A DNA stretch of 64,000 bases from Drosophila pseudoobscura (taxonomy: Eukaryota > Arthropoda > Insecta > Diptera > Drosophilidae). The stretch is taken from assembly GCF_009870125.1 (NCBI RefSeq), contig NC_046683.1, positions 60,465,869-60,529,868 of the forward strand. Reading direction: 5' to 3'. This document shows, in pieces, positions 13,913 through 27,500 of the stretch; positions within the stretch are counted from its first letter, which is position 1, and each line of letters begins with the position of its first letter. The notes beneath the pieces are model-generated. The model saw only the letters and a program-made list of their open reading frames with translations. It ran no database searches and was not told the origin of the DNA. The translations under genes were made by a program, and so were the position numbers.

Positions 13913-15444
13913 CACAACGTTCCCCCTCGTTTGTTTGTGGAAAAGTCAATTGATTTTCAATCAAGGCTGTAAATTATAGCAATTGAAATGTACATGTACC
14001 AAGCATTTTGTTGGGGCTTGTACTCGTACTAGTTGTATATTTCTTGGGGTAAATATTTATCGAGAGACACTCGTAAATCAGAAGGAAACGAAGGGTCGCC
14101 ACAGAGATCTGTGTATGAGGCATAGACCGGGAGAAGTCCAAAAACAGCCACATACCGCCTCGAAAAATCAAAAAATAAAAGCATTATAGTCTTTATCAGT
14201 TTATTATGAACCCAGCAGCTAAATGGGGTTAGGTTTTGAGTAAAATAAATAAATATATTCTGGTTTATGGGCACCCATGATCCTCTCTCTCAGCGCGCAG
14301 ACAAGAATAACGGACACAGTGCTCATGGGAGAAGCACTGAGAACTCCCCGAATACCTAAAAATCTAATATTCTCATATATTTATTCCCAGAAACTAATTG
14401 AATTCTCTTACACTCCGAGTACAGTGTCTATCAAAAGGCTTCCACGCAGGCTTCTGCTTTAATTAAGGCTAGTCGGGTGCAAAAGTTTTAGACATTTTGA
14501 TAGGGGGAGGGAGGGGGGTGCTCGTAATTCATGAGAATTCCCACACTTCCTTCCGTATCCAAGGTTTATTTTCCTCCTCCTGATTATCCGCACATTTACT
14601 GGAAATTGTGGAAATTGTGGAAATTGAAAATGCCTACAAGTAGCATGTGCTGCTGTTGCAGAGGGGGGGTGGGGTGGGGTGGGGTGGAAGAGAGATTGTA
14701 GTGGGAGTAGAGGACTCTCGAAATATGTCAAGGTATGCACAAAATCCACTTTCCCAGAGCCAAGTGTTTTGCGGTCTAAGCGCTTTCTTGGCTTCAAGCC
14801 AAAACTTGGCTAATGCCAAAAGACAGAAGGAGCCAACCCAAGCTCCCCGCCCACTACTGCCTCTTCTCTCTCTCTCTCTGTCTCTGTCTCCCTGGTACAG
14901 TGAAGACAATTACAGTAAACAAATTCGCACACGTCGTCACGTTGCATTTGCGGCGACAGGCTGCAAAACAAGGCGGCCTAAAAGTGCTAGTAGATAGTGC
15001 GGCAGTGCCAGTGGCAGTGGCAGTGCCACGTCTATGACAGGAGGAGGTAATGGTGTCAGAGCCGCTACCCCTCCCCCTTCTGGGCCGCATCGCATGCGGT
15101 CATGGCCATGTGCCTTGATATTTTTGGCAGAGCAGAGCAGAGCAGAGCGGGGGGAGAGAGGAGCTCCAGTGGCAGAGCCATGCATGAGATTTGCATTTTT
15201 TACACCCCCAAAACCCTCATAGCTATCCACCTCTCCCCTCTCGCTCGCTCTCTCTCCCTATTCTCAATGATTCTCTGCTCTATTCTGTACTGCTTTCTCC
15301 GCCACTTTCTCCATCCCTTGCCCCTAGTTCCCCCCCCCCCCCCCCCCTCTTTAGGTTTCTTTGCAATTTGGCAGCTCGTTGCCAGAAACATTTTGCCATA
15401 GCATACTTTTCTGGGCCACGTCATGATATATGCATGCATCTAAC

Positions 15445-15479
<35 letters not shown>

Positions 15480-17676
15480 AGCATGCATGCCTGCCACGTT
15501 GCAGCAATTGAATTGAATTTCTGCTGCTCGAGTTTTGAGCTCTTGAGCGCCACAAAAGGAGAGTTTTTCGTAGGCGGGCGGGCGGAACCCCCCCAAAACG
15601 GCAGCAAAAAAGAATTCCCCAACCCCCCCAAAAGACACGCTCTAACTTGCAACCGACTGCCTGCCACAGCAGCAGCAGCAGCAGCAGCAAAGGAGAAGTA
15701 GCTCTTCTGTGACTCACTCGCTCGCTGACTGAGTGACGCCTCTGTGTCTGTGGCCTCCGATTTTTCTGGCCAAATGCCATGGGAGAATGGGCGAATGGGA
15801 GGATGGGTGGTCCATCCTGTCAGATGCCAGATTTATGGCCCAGCAGTTGGTAAAACGCATAAACACATCATGGTCAAAAGAAGCAGCAGGAGCCACAGCC
15901 TCGAGGGCTGAATGCTGCATCCTTCCTTTGGTCCTTTCGTCCTTCCTGCGCCCCTAAATCGATGAAGTTGCACAATGCAATCGGAAAATAGGATGAAAAT
16001 TGTTGACAAACAATCTTTTACAACTGGAGAATCCGTTTTTCGGTTTGCCTGCCCCTCCCTGTCAATCCATCCGGATTGACGGACATCAAGCCACTGTGTT
16101 TCTGGCATTGAAAGGCCTAGCAGGGGCTAGAGAGCATCTCCCTTTTGGAAGAGCTTGCCCCCACATGCTGGCAAATATGTGTCACGGCCTTGCGGTTGTC
16201 TCGCGAGTGCAACTATTGATGTTTTTCATCGCACAAAAATAGCCCGTGAATGACGACTGACGAGTGCACTCTGTTTGAGTGCGATGACGTCCGTCTGCCT
16301 TTTGTGTGCCCCATCCCCCCGCCCCCTTTCCCATTCCAAACATTCATTTAATTTGCTAATTTTATGACAGCATAACAACAGCCAAACATATGGCCACCGA
16401 ATCGGGGCACTCAGATATTGTTCATTTGCATATGTGACGGGGGATCTGTCGATCTGTCGATCTGTGGCTCTGTGGCTCTGTGGCTATTAGGTGCTGCTGC
16501 TGCTGCATAAACATCATGTAAAGGCCATTAATTTAAATTATAAACTATAAAAGACGAGAGAAACAGCCTGACAACCGACCATAAAAGTCGCTTTGCTGGT
16601 GTCGCTTTTGCCTTTGGGATGTTGCACAGCTTGTCATAAAAAGCTCGTCACACGATTTGTATCTTTTGGGGAAAACCCACACGCCCGAAAGGAGGGCGAA
16701 GGGGAGTGGGCGGGGGAGTGGGAGTGATTAACACACGTCCTAGAGATGGGGTATTGTATTTCATTTGCTGCTGGCGAAAAAGGATAAAACAATGAAAATG
16801 TTTTTGGGCCAAAAAAAAACAATTCGCCTTTCAATGTCTTGAGCATCTTGGAGTCTTGGCAATCAGCGGGTCTTTTGTTGATTTATTTACGAGTATTTAC
16901 GAGTGTAAAATATATTGCCCCAGTTTGTGGCATTGCGCTTCCCTCTTTCTCTGGCTCTCTTTTCATTAGAGAGCCATTTTCTAGGGCACAACGATTAGTG
17001 AGTTGTAAATCGTTTTAGCTGCAACAATCCGTTGTCATTAGCAGCAACGGCAGCAGCATCAGCAGCAGCAGGCCACAAGCTGTGGCATGCGCCGCCGCGC
17101 GCAATCATTGCTGCAGCCACTTTGTGGCATGCTGTGAATTGTATGACCAAAAACGGTTTCTCGATTCGCCAGCCTCTGCAATTTGAGGCAATTTAAAAGT
17201 TATTAATAAATGAAACATCTCTAAACGAAACAGCAATTCATATTTCTCTGGTATTTATTTATTTAGACGAATGGCCAAAACCCACACGCCGCTGCGTGAT
17301 GGGTGGCAAACTGTTGTTGTTGTTGTTGCTGTTGGCCAACACGCCCACTACTACTGCTACAAAAAAAAACTTGAAGCCATAAACAATTAAGCGAGCGAGG
17401 GAGGGAGGGAGGGAGGGAGAGAGGGAGGGAGATACGTCCCACACACAAAACGATAGAGATACAATAATCGTTGAGAGGCCGGGACCTGGGGAGTAAATGT
17501 TTGATTTGTGCGATAATTTGAAAATGATACGAGGCGCAGCTAATGACGAAATACAACCAAGAAGATGATCTGTGTGGGGGGTGGGGGTGGGGGTGAGAGG
17601 GCCCCAACAGCTGGGATCTATCATTGTACTACTTGTAGAAAATATAAAATCTAATTTTTGTCCTTTTTCTTCACAG

Positions 17677-20600
17677 GCGCCATTTGCGGTGGCAACTGCT
17701 GCAACAATGCCACCGAGCTGGAGCTCCGCCAGAAGGCCGCCGGAATGTTTGAGCAGCTGCTGCATCATCACACGAGCAGCCTGCGCGGGATCCTGGCGGA
17801 TAATGCCAACCAATTCCAGAGTGAGTATGAAATTTTCAGACGCTTCCCCAGTCCTTCCTTTCTATGCAAATGATTCGCTGAAAAGTCTGGAAAGTTTTCA
17901 GCTTCAGTTTTCCTACGGCTACTCTTTTCTGCAAGCGATAGACCGAACGAGTGTACAATATTTTCGTGGCAATAAATAATTTATCATATGCAAATGTGTC
18001 CCATCGAGGGCTCTGGGATGGGCCCCACAAAATTATGATGATACAATGTTGAAGCCCTGAAAGCCTCGAAAGCCTTGAAAGCCTTGAGCTACAAAAAAGT
18101 GGAAGTTAAACCAAATTAAGCTTTCAAATGCGCAAAAAAAAAAAGCGAAAAAAATGTGAAATTGATTTGTAATTTGGAATTTGTATGCAGATCAAAGCGA
18201 CTGTATAATGCTGAGAGATATACGACTGTATGCACATGGGGCTAAGGGTATATAGATAATTCATAAACCGACTTCTGGCTGTTTGGGAATGCAACAAACG
18301 CGACTCGAACTCGGTCTCGGTCTCGGACTCGGTCTCGGACTCTCGCGGGTACTGCATCTAATTAAAAAGGCATTAAATAATGTTGTTGTCGCTGTCGTTG
18401 TCCCTTTTTGTATTTATTTTTTGTTTTTAGCAAAACTTTGTCTGGGTCACGTTTTGGGGCAGCACAAGCAGCAGCAGTAGGCACCCCTCCCTCTCCGGTC
18501 TTTCTACCCCCCCCATCACCCCCCTTTTCACACACAATGCCTGCAAATTGTTGTCGTACATGCTGTAAATCTCGCTTCACTTTAAGGCGTGCCTCCCTGC
18601 CTCCAGAGGGTGTTCGGGGGGAGGGTGCTGGTGCTGGTGCTGGTGCTGTTTCTCTGTTTCTGTTCTTTCATTGTTGTTCTTCTGTTCTGGGTTCTGGCTT
18701 GTGGGTCCCGCTTTCAGTCTCTGCAATTCTTGGAACTGGGCTCGCGCATTCACAAAAAGAGACTTTAAACACGCCTTTCCTCTCCATATGTATACATAAA
18801 CACACACATGTTTATACATATGTACTTAAATATCCGCTATATACAAATTTGTTGAATTCTGCTTGCATTTTGTGTGTGTTTTTTTTGTGGTTTGGTGTTG
18901 TCATCTGCTTAATTTATGCCATCCCATTGATTCATTTGGATTCGCATCGGGCGATTGGGGATTGGCGAACGGCAATCGGCGATTGGGGAATGGGGAATGG
19001 GAATTGGCGGCTCATTAAAGTTTGAGTCAACACCAAAAGAGGTGCTGCTGCTGCATGTACGGATATGAGTGTACAGCAAGTAAGATGAACTGAGCGGGCA
19101 TATCGGTTTGAGTCGCGCAATAGTTTACTCATTTTATTGCAAGGGCAATTTGTAATATCTCGATCAGGTAAATTCTGCTGACCGGCCGTCGAACGCAAAA
19201 ACAAAAAAAAACAAAAAACCGATCGCTTATCTTGGTTTTGCTGCGCCGCTCTGGCTGTCGCTGCCTGTGCTGCCTCTGCTCTCTTTTTTCTGCCCTCTCT
19301 CATCTCTATATCGTTGCTCTAGCGTTGCTCATCTGTGGACATGTTCGTTCATGTCGTCTGCCTTGCCGAAGAGGATTTTAAGCTTCGGTCCTGCACTGGC
19401 TGCCCGAAGCGAATAGCTACGTTTCATATTCTAACTAAAAGAATATTCAAGTGAACGGGGCTCCTGCGCTGCTCTCTTTTTTCTGTCCTCTCCCACCTCT
19501 CAATAGTCGCTCTGGCATGGCTTTCGTCATCTGTGGACATGTTCTTTCGTGTCGTCTGCCTTGCCGAAGATGATTTTAAGCTTCGGTCTTGCACTGCCAG
19601 CGCTACGAGCGCTTCTATTTATCATATTTCAACTAAGAAAAATCAAGTGAACGGTTCTCCGTATACATATACCTATCAATGGCCCATCCATTTACAGGGT
19701 ATCGCAAAACACTTCATCTGTTTAGCATTCAATTTGCATTCCTCAATTGCTTTTGCTTGTCCAGGGTGGACGGAGAGGTGATGTCAAAGCAACAAAAATC
19801 CCACGTTTCAATAAAAAAAATTATAATTGCAAAAAATGAAAATTAAAATGCAATCAGCAAAGTCATTTAGCTTAGCGTTTGAGCCATAAACACGAACAAT
19901 TATTGATCAACCAAATTGGTAGAGCAATTCCGACCGAAAGTCAGTGCTCGCTCGATGGATGAATGGCTTAAGTGAGTGACGGACGTTCGTGTGTGCTTAA
20001 AGATTTATAAAGCAATTTAATAACAATAGGATTCCGCCTCGGAAGTTGAGGTTGCATAAAGTGATAGGCTATGACAGTGGAGGTTCCATGCACCGCTGCC
20101 CTGATAAGAGGCGAAACTTTTGACTGCATTTTCCCTGCTTCGTTTGCTTATCGCTCGGTTTATGGACTGCCACGTGCGACTCCTTAGTTGCAGCACCGGC
20201 AACAGCAGCAGCAGCAGCAACAGCAGCAGAGTGGCCATAAAAATTGATTTACTTGCGGCCAAAGATTGTGGCTGGCAGACTCTGCGTATGCGTGATATTC
20301 GCAGGGGTGGTACCCACAAAAATGGTGCACCTATAAAATTTTATGCATTTCTTTGCTGCAGTTCCGTTGCTTTTGCCTCTCTCGTAAAACATTATTGTTT
20401 TTTGCACAACAAATAAATGCATATTTCTATTTTTGTGGCATTAACATTACAACCAGGAGGAGGGTGTGTGTGTGTGTGTGTGTGTGCGTGGCATATGCCA
20501 TACAAGTCCCGGGGTTTCCTTCCTGCCCCTCTTTATCTCTCTCTCTCTCTGGCTCTCCTTTCGTTTCCGCGCGCCCATTGTCGTTGGATTGCATTTCTCT

Positions 20601-23600
20601 GCCATCCTTTGTGTTTTTGGTGCTCTCCCTCTCCCTCCCTCCCTCGCGTTCTGCCTGGTGTTTGGCGTATTATTATTGTTAAGCAAGTATTTGCGTGTTT
20701 AAACACGTTTCGGAGCTTACGAATTATATGGGTAGCAGTTCCAGCCCCATCCGCAGCCCCCAATGCCCAATTTCCAAGCAAAAGCAGAGGCTCTGGCTGG
20801 CTCCTCCAACGCATTGCATCTCCAAATTGCACTTACCGCCCCCCACCACATCCCCCACGCTCACGTTTACGTTCCTGTCATCGCCATCGCCATCATCATC
20901 AGGCGTTGTCGCTGTCGCTGTCGCCGTCGCTGTCGCCGTCGCTGTCGTCTTTGGTGGCGTTGCTCACGCGCTTAATGCGTTTCCCTGCTGGCACCTGGTC
21001 ATGGGCGTGCGCCTGCATAAAATGCTTCCCAAATGCTGACTTACGGCCCAACTTTTGGGGCAGCCCTCTCTCAAAGGCAATAAAAACAAACAGAGAGGGC
21101 CAACGCGCTTCGGGCATCGAAGTTTCAGATACCCTGCCGCAGGCACCAAAATGTATGAGCCTGTACGTATACCCCCCTTCGGGGCTGGCCAACGTCTGTG
21201 GAAAAGCCAAGCAACCTCCTCGCCAGAATCGCTGAAATTATTTCTTTATTTTTGTGGCAGCTGCAACGGCAGCCACAGCCAACAGCAACAGCAATGCGTG
21301 CACTTTCATAAGTTGCAAGTTGCAACTTTCCTGGTGGTGCACACGCCACGCCACACCGCTACCCCTCCCTCCTCACCCCCCTCCCGCACCCCTTCAGGGC
21401 CAGGGCTTAAGTCTGTTTTTGGCCATATCTTGCGCTCTGGCTGCCTGGCTGCCTGCCTGACTGCCTCACTGCCTGGCTGCCTTCTTGTCTTTACGGCTAA
21501 AGTGGTTTTTTGGCCGCCATCGCTTGTTAGCCGGCGTTTTTGTTTGTCTTGTCTTGTCACAGAGAGAGCGAGAGAGAGTGCAACGCCGAGTGGAAGGTTT
21601 GCTGTTTGCAAGTGCCACAGCATGTTGCAATTGCAGTAGCGGCTGTTGCCACAGTGGAAAATAAGCTTGGGATTTGCTGTTAAGTTATTGAAAAGTGGCT
21701 TTTCCCATAGACAAATGCGAATGAAACACGATTGAGCACAGATTGGAGGGTATTATACTTTATATGTGATTACCTGCAGCTGCTATCCGTGGAGCACATC
21801 TATTGGTTTACCCTGTAAGACCTTCTTTCAGACTCGCAAAGTATCTAAAGATACTTTTCTAGCGCACAAAAGAAAACCAGTTGTCAATCTCTGGCATACA
21901 TAATGTTAATTATTTTTTGCAGAATTTTGAGCTAATGGAGGCCCCCGTTTCAGGTCTTCAACTCGTTTTCGTAATTAGCAAAAACAAAACAACAACAACA
22001 ACAACAAAAAATCCGGAAAAAGCCATGGGCAAAAGTGGAGTCATTTTGTCTGCCACGTTTTTCGCTGTGTCTCTGCCAACCTGTATGTGTGTGTGTGTGT
22101 GTATGTTTCTATATAATTATTATAATTAGTTGCTTGGCAAATTAAACGCTGAAAGCTCGCGCTTATAATTAACGCGCCACCAAAAACGGAAGACGAACCC
22201 GAGGGGCAACCAAGAGAGAGGGGGAGGGAGGTAGGGAGGGTATGTGGCCAATTGATGCATATGCTTTGAAGCATTTCCATATGTTAGAAAGAGGAAAGGT
22301 CGACTCAAGCGGTGGCCAGCACTTGAGCCACAGCTACAGCTCCACTTGAAGCTCCAGCTACAGCTCGAGCTCCACATCTCCAACAATGAAAAGTCATCCA
22401 ATTAATTTGACATTGTGTAGAGAGGCACCGAAGAGGCCAGACCCCTTTTGGGGCCCAAAGCCAGAGAGGAGCCGCTGCGGCACAGCTGTTGGAGTGGAGC
22501 GCCCCGATGGCCGGATGGCTGAATTGCTGGGATGGATTGTTGTTGGCCTGTGGGCTGTAGAGGGGCGTGTCGACTTGGCACGCCTGCAGATACATAGCTA
22601 GTTACAATACATGCACTTAACCACTGACGCTTGGCCAAAGGCAGTAGAGGCCAGGCCCAAGCCCAAGCACAGGCCCAAGCACGGGCACAGTGGTTGGATC
22701 TACCCAATGTGGGGACTTCCTTATCGCTTGGAGAAGCTAATGGAACCCTTTTTGGAGGGTTTCGAAAAAGACCTCCACTATGAGCTCCATCTATCCAACT
22801 TTTGTATCTATCTGTGGATACCAGATGATCTCTGAAATATCACTGTTATTCCCATCAAATCGCAAGACCAACAACCACTGTTCAGCCCCCCTCCCCTCCT
22901 CCCCCGTGCAACGGAGAAGGCCACTTCCTTGAGACTGGGACCCCGAGACTGAGGAGACATTGCCGGCAGCCGGTCACCGAGAAGAGAGCTGCTTCAACCC
23001 GCCAGACGGACAGACGCGACTCCCAGGCAGGGGCATGGTGCAGGGGGCAGGCTCAAAACGAAACCTAAACGCGGCTAAAAAGCTAAGCTACAGACAACAG
23101 AAAAAGCCAGGAAAAAGAAAGAGAATAGAGGAAAGGAGAGAACAGAACGAAGAGCACTAACAAAGTTGCTTTGGCATTCATAAGGCGGCGGCGGCCACAC
23201 GATGGATACCAGAGCACGGATCAGAGCAGAGGGATGCAGAGGGGGGAGGGAGGGAGGGAGGAATGGAGGAGGCAGGCCCAGAACCGGCGATACCGACACC
23301 GACACCGACTCCGACTCCGACTCTTCCTGGACGGATGGTTAGAGCCAAAGAAATACATGCATATAAAATGCAAATAAAAAATGCGGCAAGATACTAAAAT
23401 TGTAATATCCGCACAGGAACGGAACGGAACGGGACGGAACGGAATGGGACGCAGGCAACAAATACTCGCACAAGCGGCAGCATACAGCATGCCCCCAAGG
23501 GGCAAGCCAGAGTGGCAAAAGAAATACGAGAAAAAAAAAAGCGGGCAAAAATAAAAACTAAACCTGTGGGCTGTGCCACGTAGCGACGTGTGTGTGTGTG

Positions 23601-24534
23601 TGTGTGTGTTGCATATTTGCCATGGCGTGGGAAACAACAACATTGCCAGCAAGAGAGAGAGAGGGAGAGAACTGTGCCCCATCTGCCACTGCCACTGCCA
23701 ACAGCAACAGCCGCCTCCCGCATTTGCTTTTGGGGCTTGGCCAGGGGGCCCCGAAACCGGTCGAAACCTGGATGAACAGGGTATCGGGGAATGGGAAGCG
23801 GGGAATGGGGATGCATGGCATGCTAATCTCTCGCTCCACACGCCGCTCCTTCTAATGAAGCAATGAAGAAGCCCGATATTTGCTCTAGGAATAGCTCCAG
23901 AGCTCCACAGCTCCACAGCTCCAGAGCTCTAGAGCTAAAAGCGAAACTTCTGGCTGCCTGGGGAGTCGCTAAGCAGCTCGGACTTGGACTTGAATTCCTG
24001 CTCTCCCTCTGCCTGTGTATCTGTGTATCTGTATCCTCTCTGGTAACTACATTTGCCACACTTTGCTGCCGTTTCGGGGCCCACAGAGAGAGAGAGAGAG
24101 AGAGGCACTCCATCTCGGCGTTGTCTAATTCAATTTCATTGTCTGTTTGCCCCACTAGATGGGGGGCAGCGGGACAGCGGGACCCTCCGCCATGTGTGAC
24201 GAAGTAGAACCAAGTCTTAAGAGGAGCAGGAAAACCAAACCCACAAGCTTAATGAAATTTTCATGTTTCATTGGCCAAAAACCATTTGCTTTGATTTCAA
24301 ATTGAGACCCGCTCGAAAAACAATAAAACGTAGCCCCCCCCCTCCGGCACCCCCCAGCACCAGCAGCCCCCAAAAACTAATTGACAGAGAATGTCAGAAA
24401 GTAAGCAAAATAGATACAAAGATACGATGCATGCACCGTATGTGTGTGTGTGTCTGCATAGATAAAGATGGTTAGAGAGTTGAACTGAAATTGCAATTAG
24501 TGGCACAAACAGACGGAGAAATGTCCGGCAAATT

Positions 24535-24571
<37 letters not shown>

Positions 24572-27500
24572 CTGTGGCTCTCTTTGGGGCTGTCTCTGTG
24601 GCTGTGCCCGCAGGTGAAGTGCCTCTGTCGAGTTAACAATTTATGAGATGCAGAGATACAAAGATACAAATGTAACCCAAACTATGTATCTGCCAAGTGA
24701 GCCCTGCCTTGGGGCCTGTGTGTGTGGGCCCGGCCGAAACCCCAACTCAATTGAGCATATTAAGCCAACAAAAGGCAGCTGCAACAATATCATATCGTTC
24801 GTTGCCCATTCTCTTGCCACATCAGCAGAATTCAATTCATCCACCCCACCCCCCACCGCACTCTTGTGGAGAGTTCATTAAAATTGTAATTAATCAGCAC
24901 GCCGAAGGATGTGGCAAAGACACACACTTTCAAATGCATCAAATATTCAATCTCCGGCGATGGAATGACACTTTCAATTGAAGAATCTTTGTGGCTTTCT
25001 AGCAGATACTTTCGGTTTGTTGGTGGTTCTTTATGAACAATAGAACCATGATCTAGTTCTATTTCAGCTCCAGTTTCAGATACTTCCACTTGAACGGGAA
25101 ATTCTATTGTAGATGCCATTATATTTTCAATCAATCGAAAAGGTTTCTCGGTAATTGGTAGACAATTCAAACGGTGATTCCCTTCAGAGGTTTCCTTGGA
25201 ATTCCATTAAAAATGCCATTTATTTGAGGGTATTTCCCCGAAGGATATTCCACTCAACGAAGTTCTACCGTTGAATGCCATTTTAGGCATGTCAATCGTG
25301 TAATTGCTGGACAATTGGGGCTGTACTACTTCCTTAACCTTCCCGCTTAAAGGATGTTTGTCTGTGGATTGGAATATATAGATTTTCAATCAATAAATGG
25401 CAATTTTGATGGGCATTTCAATCATGCAATCGATCGACGAACAATGCCAATCTTTACTTCCTTTCTGGAGCTGTGACAAGAGGCGGGCTTTCATCTACAT
25501 CTGCCCTTCCCCCTCCTCTCTCCACCGCTCTGAGGCTCTGCCTCTCTGCAGAGACTGTACTTAATGGTTCACTTTGTTCTTGTATGTCTCCCCGCTGATT
25601 TAATGGGCCAATCATCCATCCATCCATCCATCCATCCATCCATCGTGTGAGAATGCATATCCGCGCATCCACACGTTCGGTGGTCGATGTGGATGGGGCA
25701 CGGGGGGACCGGGGGGGACCAGGGGAGGACTGGTGTCAATAATTAAATGTTTCCGCCAGAGTCGATGCGATGGCTGTGCGCTGCGGCTGTGCCACGTCAA
25801 TGAGATTAGCGACAGGATGTGTGAGTTCTGTCCCCCCTCCCCCCCAAAACCCCATTCCCCCGCCCCGCCCCGCCCCGCCCCGCCCCGCCCTGTGATCTCC
25901 CGTCGATTTGTGTTTTGTGACGTTCGTGCGGTGCGATGTGGCGGCTATCATCGTCGCTATTATTATTATTATTGTCATTTTGTATCTCGAGCGCGTTAAA
26001 TCAATTGATTGTCGGTGTGTGTTTATCGCATATCCTGGGGACAGCAGCAGCAGCGGCATCAGCAGCAATTGTCAGCAATTGATAAATGATTAGCACTTCA
26101 GCCCCGGCACTGGGCACCGGGCATCGGGCACTGGACACCGGGCACCATTCCTCCCCTAGATGGATCGTTTTGTTTGTTTTTGCTCCTCCACAAACTCTGC
26201 AAAGAAATCGCAACTTTTGCTAATTAGAAAGGGTTCCCGTTCCCAGGCAGATGACGCATCAAAGGCTATTGCCCGATAAAAAGCGCCAGCCCCAGAGCCG
26301 CGACCTCGTCGACGGACAGAAGGGACCGACCCCCAAGCCCAGGCCAAGCCCAAAAAAAAAGAAGATATATTCAAACTCTTGAGAACGGAAATGCCTCAAC
26401 ATCAAAATCAAAATGAGCCGCAAATACTACAAAAAAAAAGAAGAAGAAAACAACAAAAAAAACTACAGAAAACACTTTTGTGGATGTCAAAATGTTGTTG
26501 TTTTTGTTTGGTTTTGGGTTCGGTTTGGGTTCTTTTGTTGCCAATTAACAAAAAGATTGACACTTTCGTTTGAAAACGAAGCCCCCAGCCCCGACGCCGC
26601 CCCGCCCCCGCCACAGGCAGAGGGCGTAGCGCAGCCAAGGGGGGGTGTGTGAGAAATCACACGGCAATTTGACAGTTTTTTTTTTTTCATCGGTCTCTGG
26701 TTTTTGGTGTCTTTTAAATGTTATCTGTGTCCAGGCGATCCGAGCAGCTTTTTGGCCATTTGTAATCTGGCGATAATGACAGGCTGACTGCCTGCCTGCC
26801 TGCCTGCCTGCCAGAGGAGTGTATCTGTATCTGTATCTGTATCTGCGTATCTATCGATGCCCGTCTATGTATCGGAGGCACAAGTGTTGCTGACACCTTG
26901 ACAGATATCACAGGATTGTGTCGGTGCTTTTTGCATATTGAGAGACTTTGCTGATTGGCGGATTGACGGAGGATACCGGAGGGGCAGTGGGCTAGAAATA
27001 ATGCAGCCATGATTGACGGCAATCAAGAGTAAAACTTTTATGAAACAATTCCCGTCCCAGAGAGACCCACAGATAGGCATTAAATTAGATTTCATTAACT
27101 AAAAGCCAAAATAAACAAACACAGAGAGGGAGAGAGGGAGAGGGGGGATGGAGGATGGAGCAAAATTGCTATCCAACTGGGAGCCCAAAATCCCCATGCT
27201 GGCCATTAAATGGTGGAAGTTTCGCTGCGGCTTCTGTGGGGAATTCCGACTAGCAGCGAAGTGATTAAATTTCACTTGGAACAACAACAGAATGCTCGAG
27301 TTTTGGCCATATTTTCATGGATACCTCTGCCCGCTTTCCCTCCCTTTTCAGGTCACGTCCTGGAGCTGGCCCAGCAGTCGGAGAACAAGACACTGACGGT
27401 CTTCTCCAAGGTCTACATACGAATGGTGCCGCTGTCGGGGATGATGATCCGCCAGTTGTATACGGAAATCATGAAGTACGTATCCCAGGGACGGACACGG

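Larger units (their letters stand above)
1..17676 (+). other. dally: Intron of dally (upstream part)
   Basis: This stretch precedes the first visible dally coding exon. The missing N-terminal coding exon (signal peptide and first cysteines) is not found anywhere in it, so it is read as intron. The open frames in it are made of CA/GT, CAG, GA and poly-pyrimidine runs and show no protein-like composition. Contents worth noting: AGATAC palindromes (76-94, 182-202, 4,630-4,649, 5,251-5,268), a 15-bp direct repeat of CTTTCGCTTATGGGA type near 5,131 and 5,192, GT/CA microsatellites, three 10-bp GGGGGGCAGC units near 8,990-9,017, and the interspersed repeat at 12,777-13,912. The tract 9,700-9,985 is UTR-like (GA-rich, few stops), but no convincing promoter motif was seen. 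Regulatory elements are likely for a gene of this type but cannot be placed from sequence alone. Confidence 0.75.
17821..27351 (+). other. dally: 9.5 kb intron of dally
   Basis: It runs from the donor GTGAGT at 17,821 to the acceptor at 27,350-27,351, joining a split Ser codon. The content is mostly simple-sequence-rich DNA: a 193-bp tandem duplication (19,276-19,660), a CA repeat (24,535-24,569), a (CATC)n run near 25,613-25,643, a (CCCCG)n run near 25,858-25,890, an AGATAC palindrome (21,838-21,857), and low-complexity cassettes near 18,300, 22,310-22,375, 23,290 and 23,890. A decayed minus-strand reading frame lies at 24,890-25,445. No intact nested gene was recognised. Confidence 0.9.
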
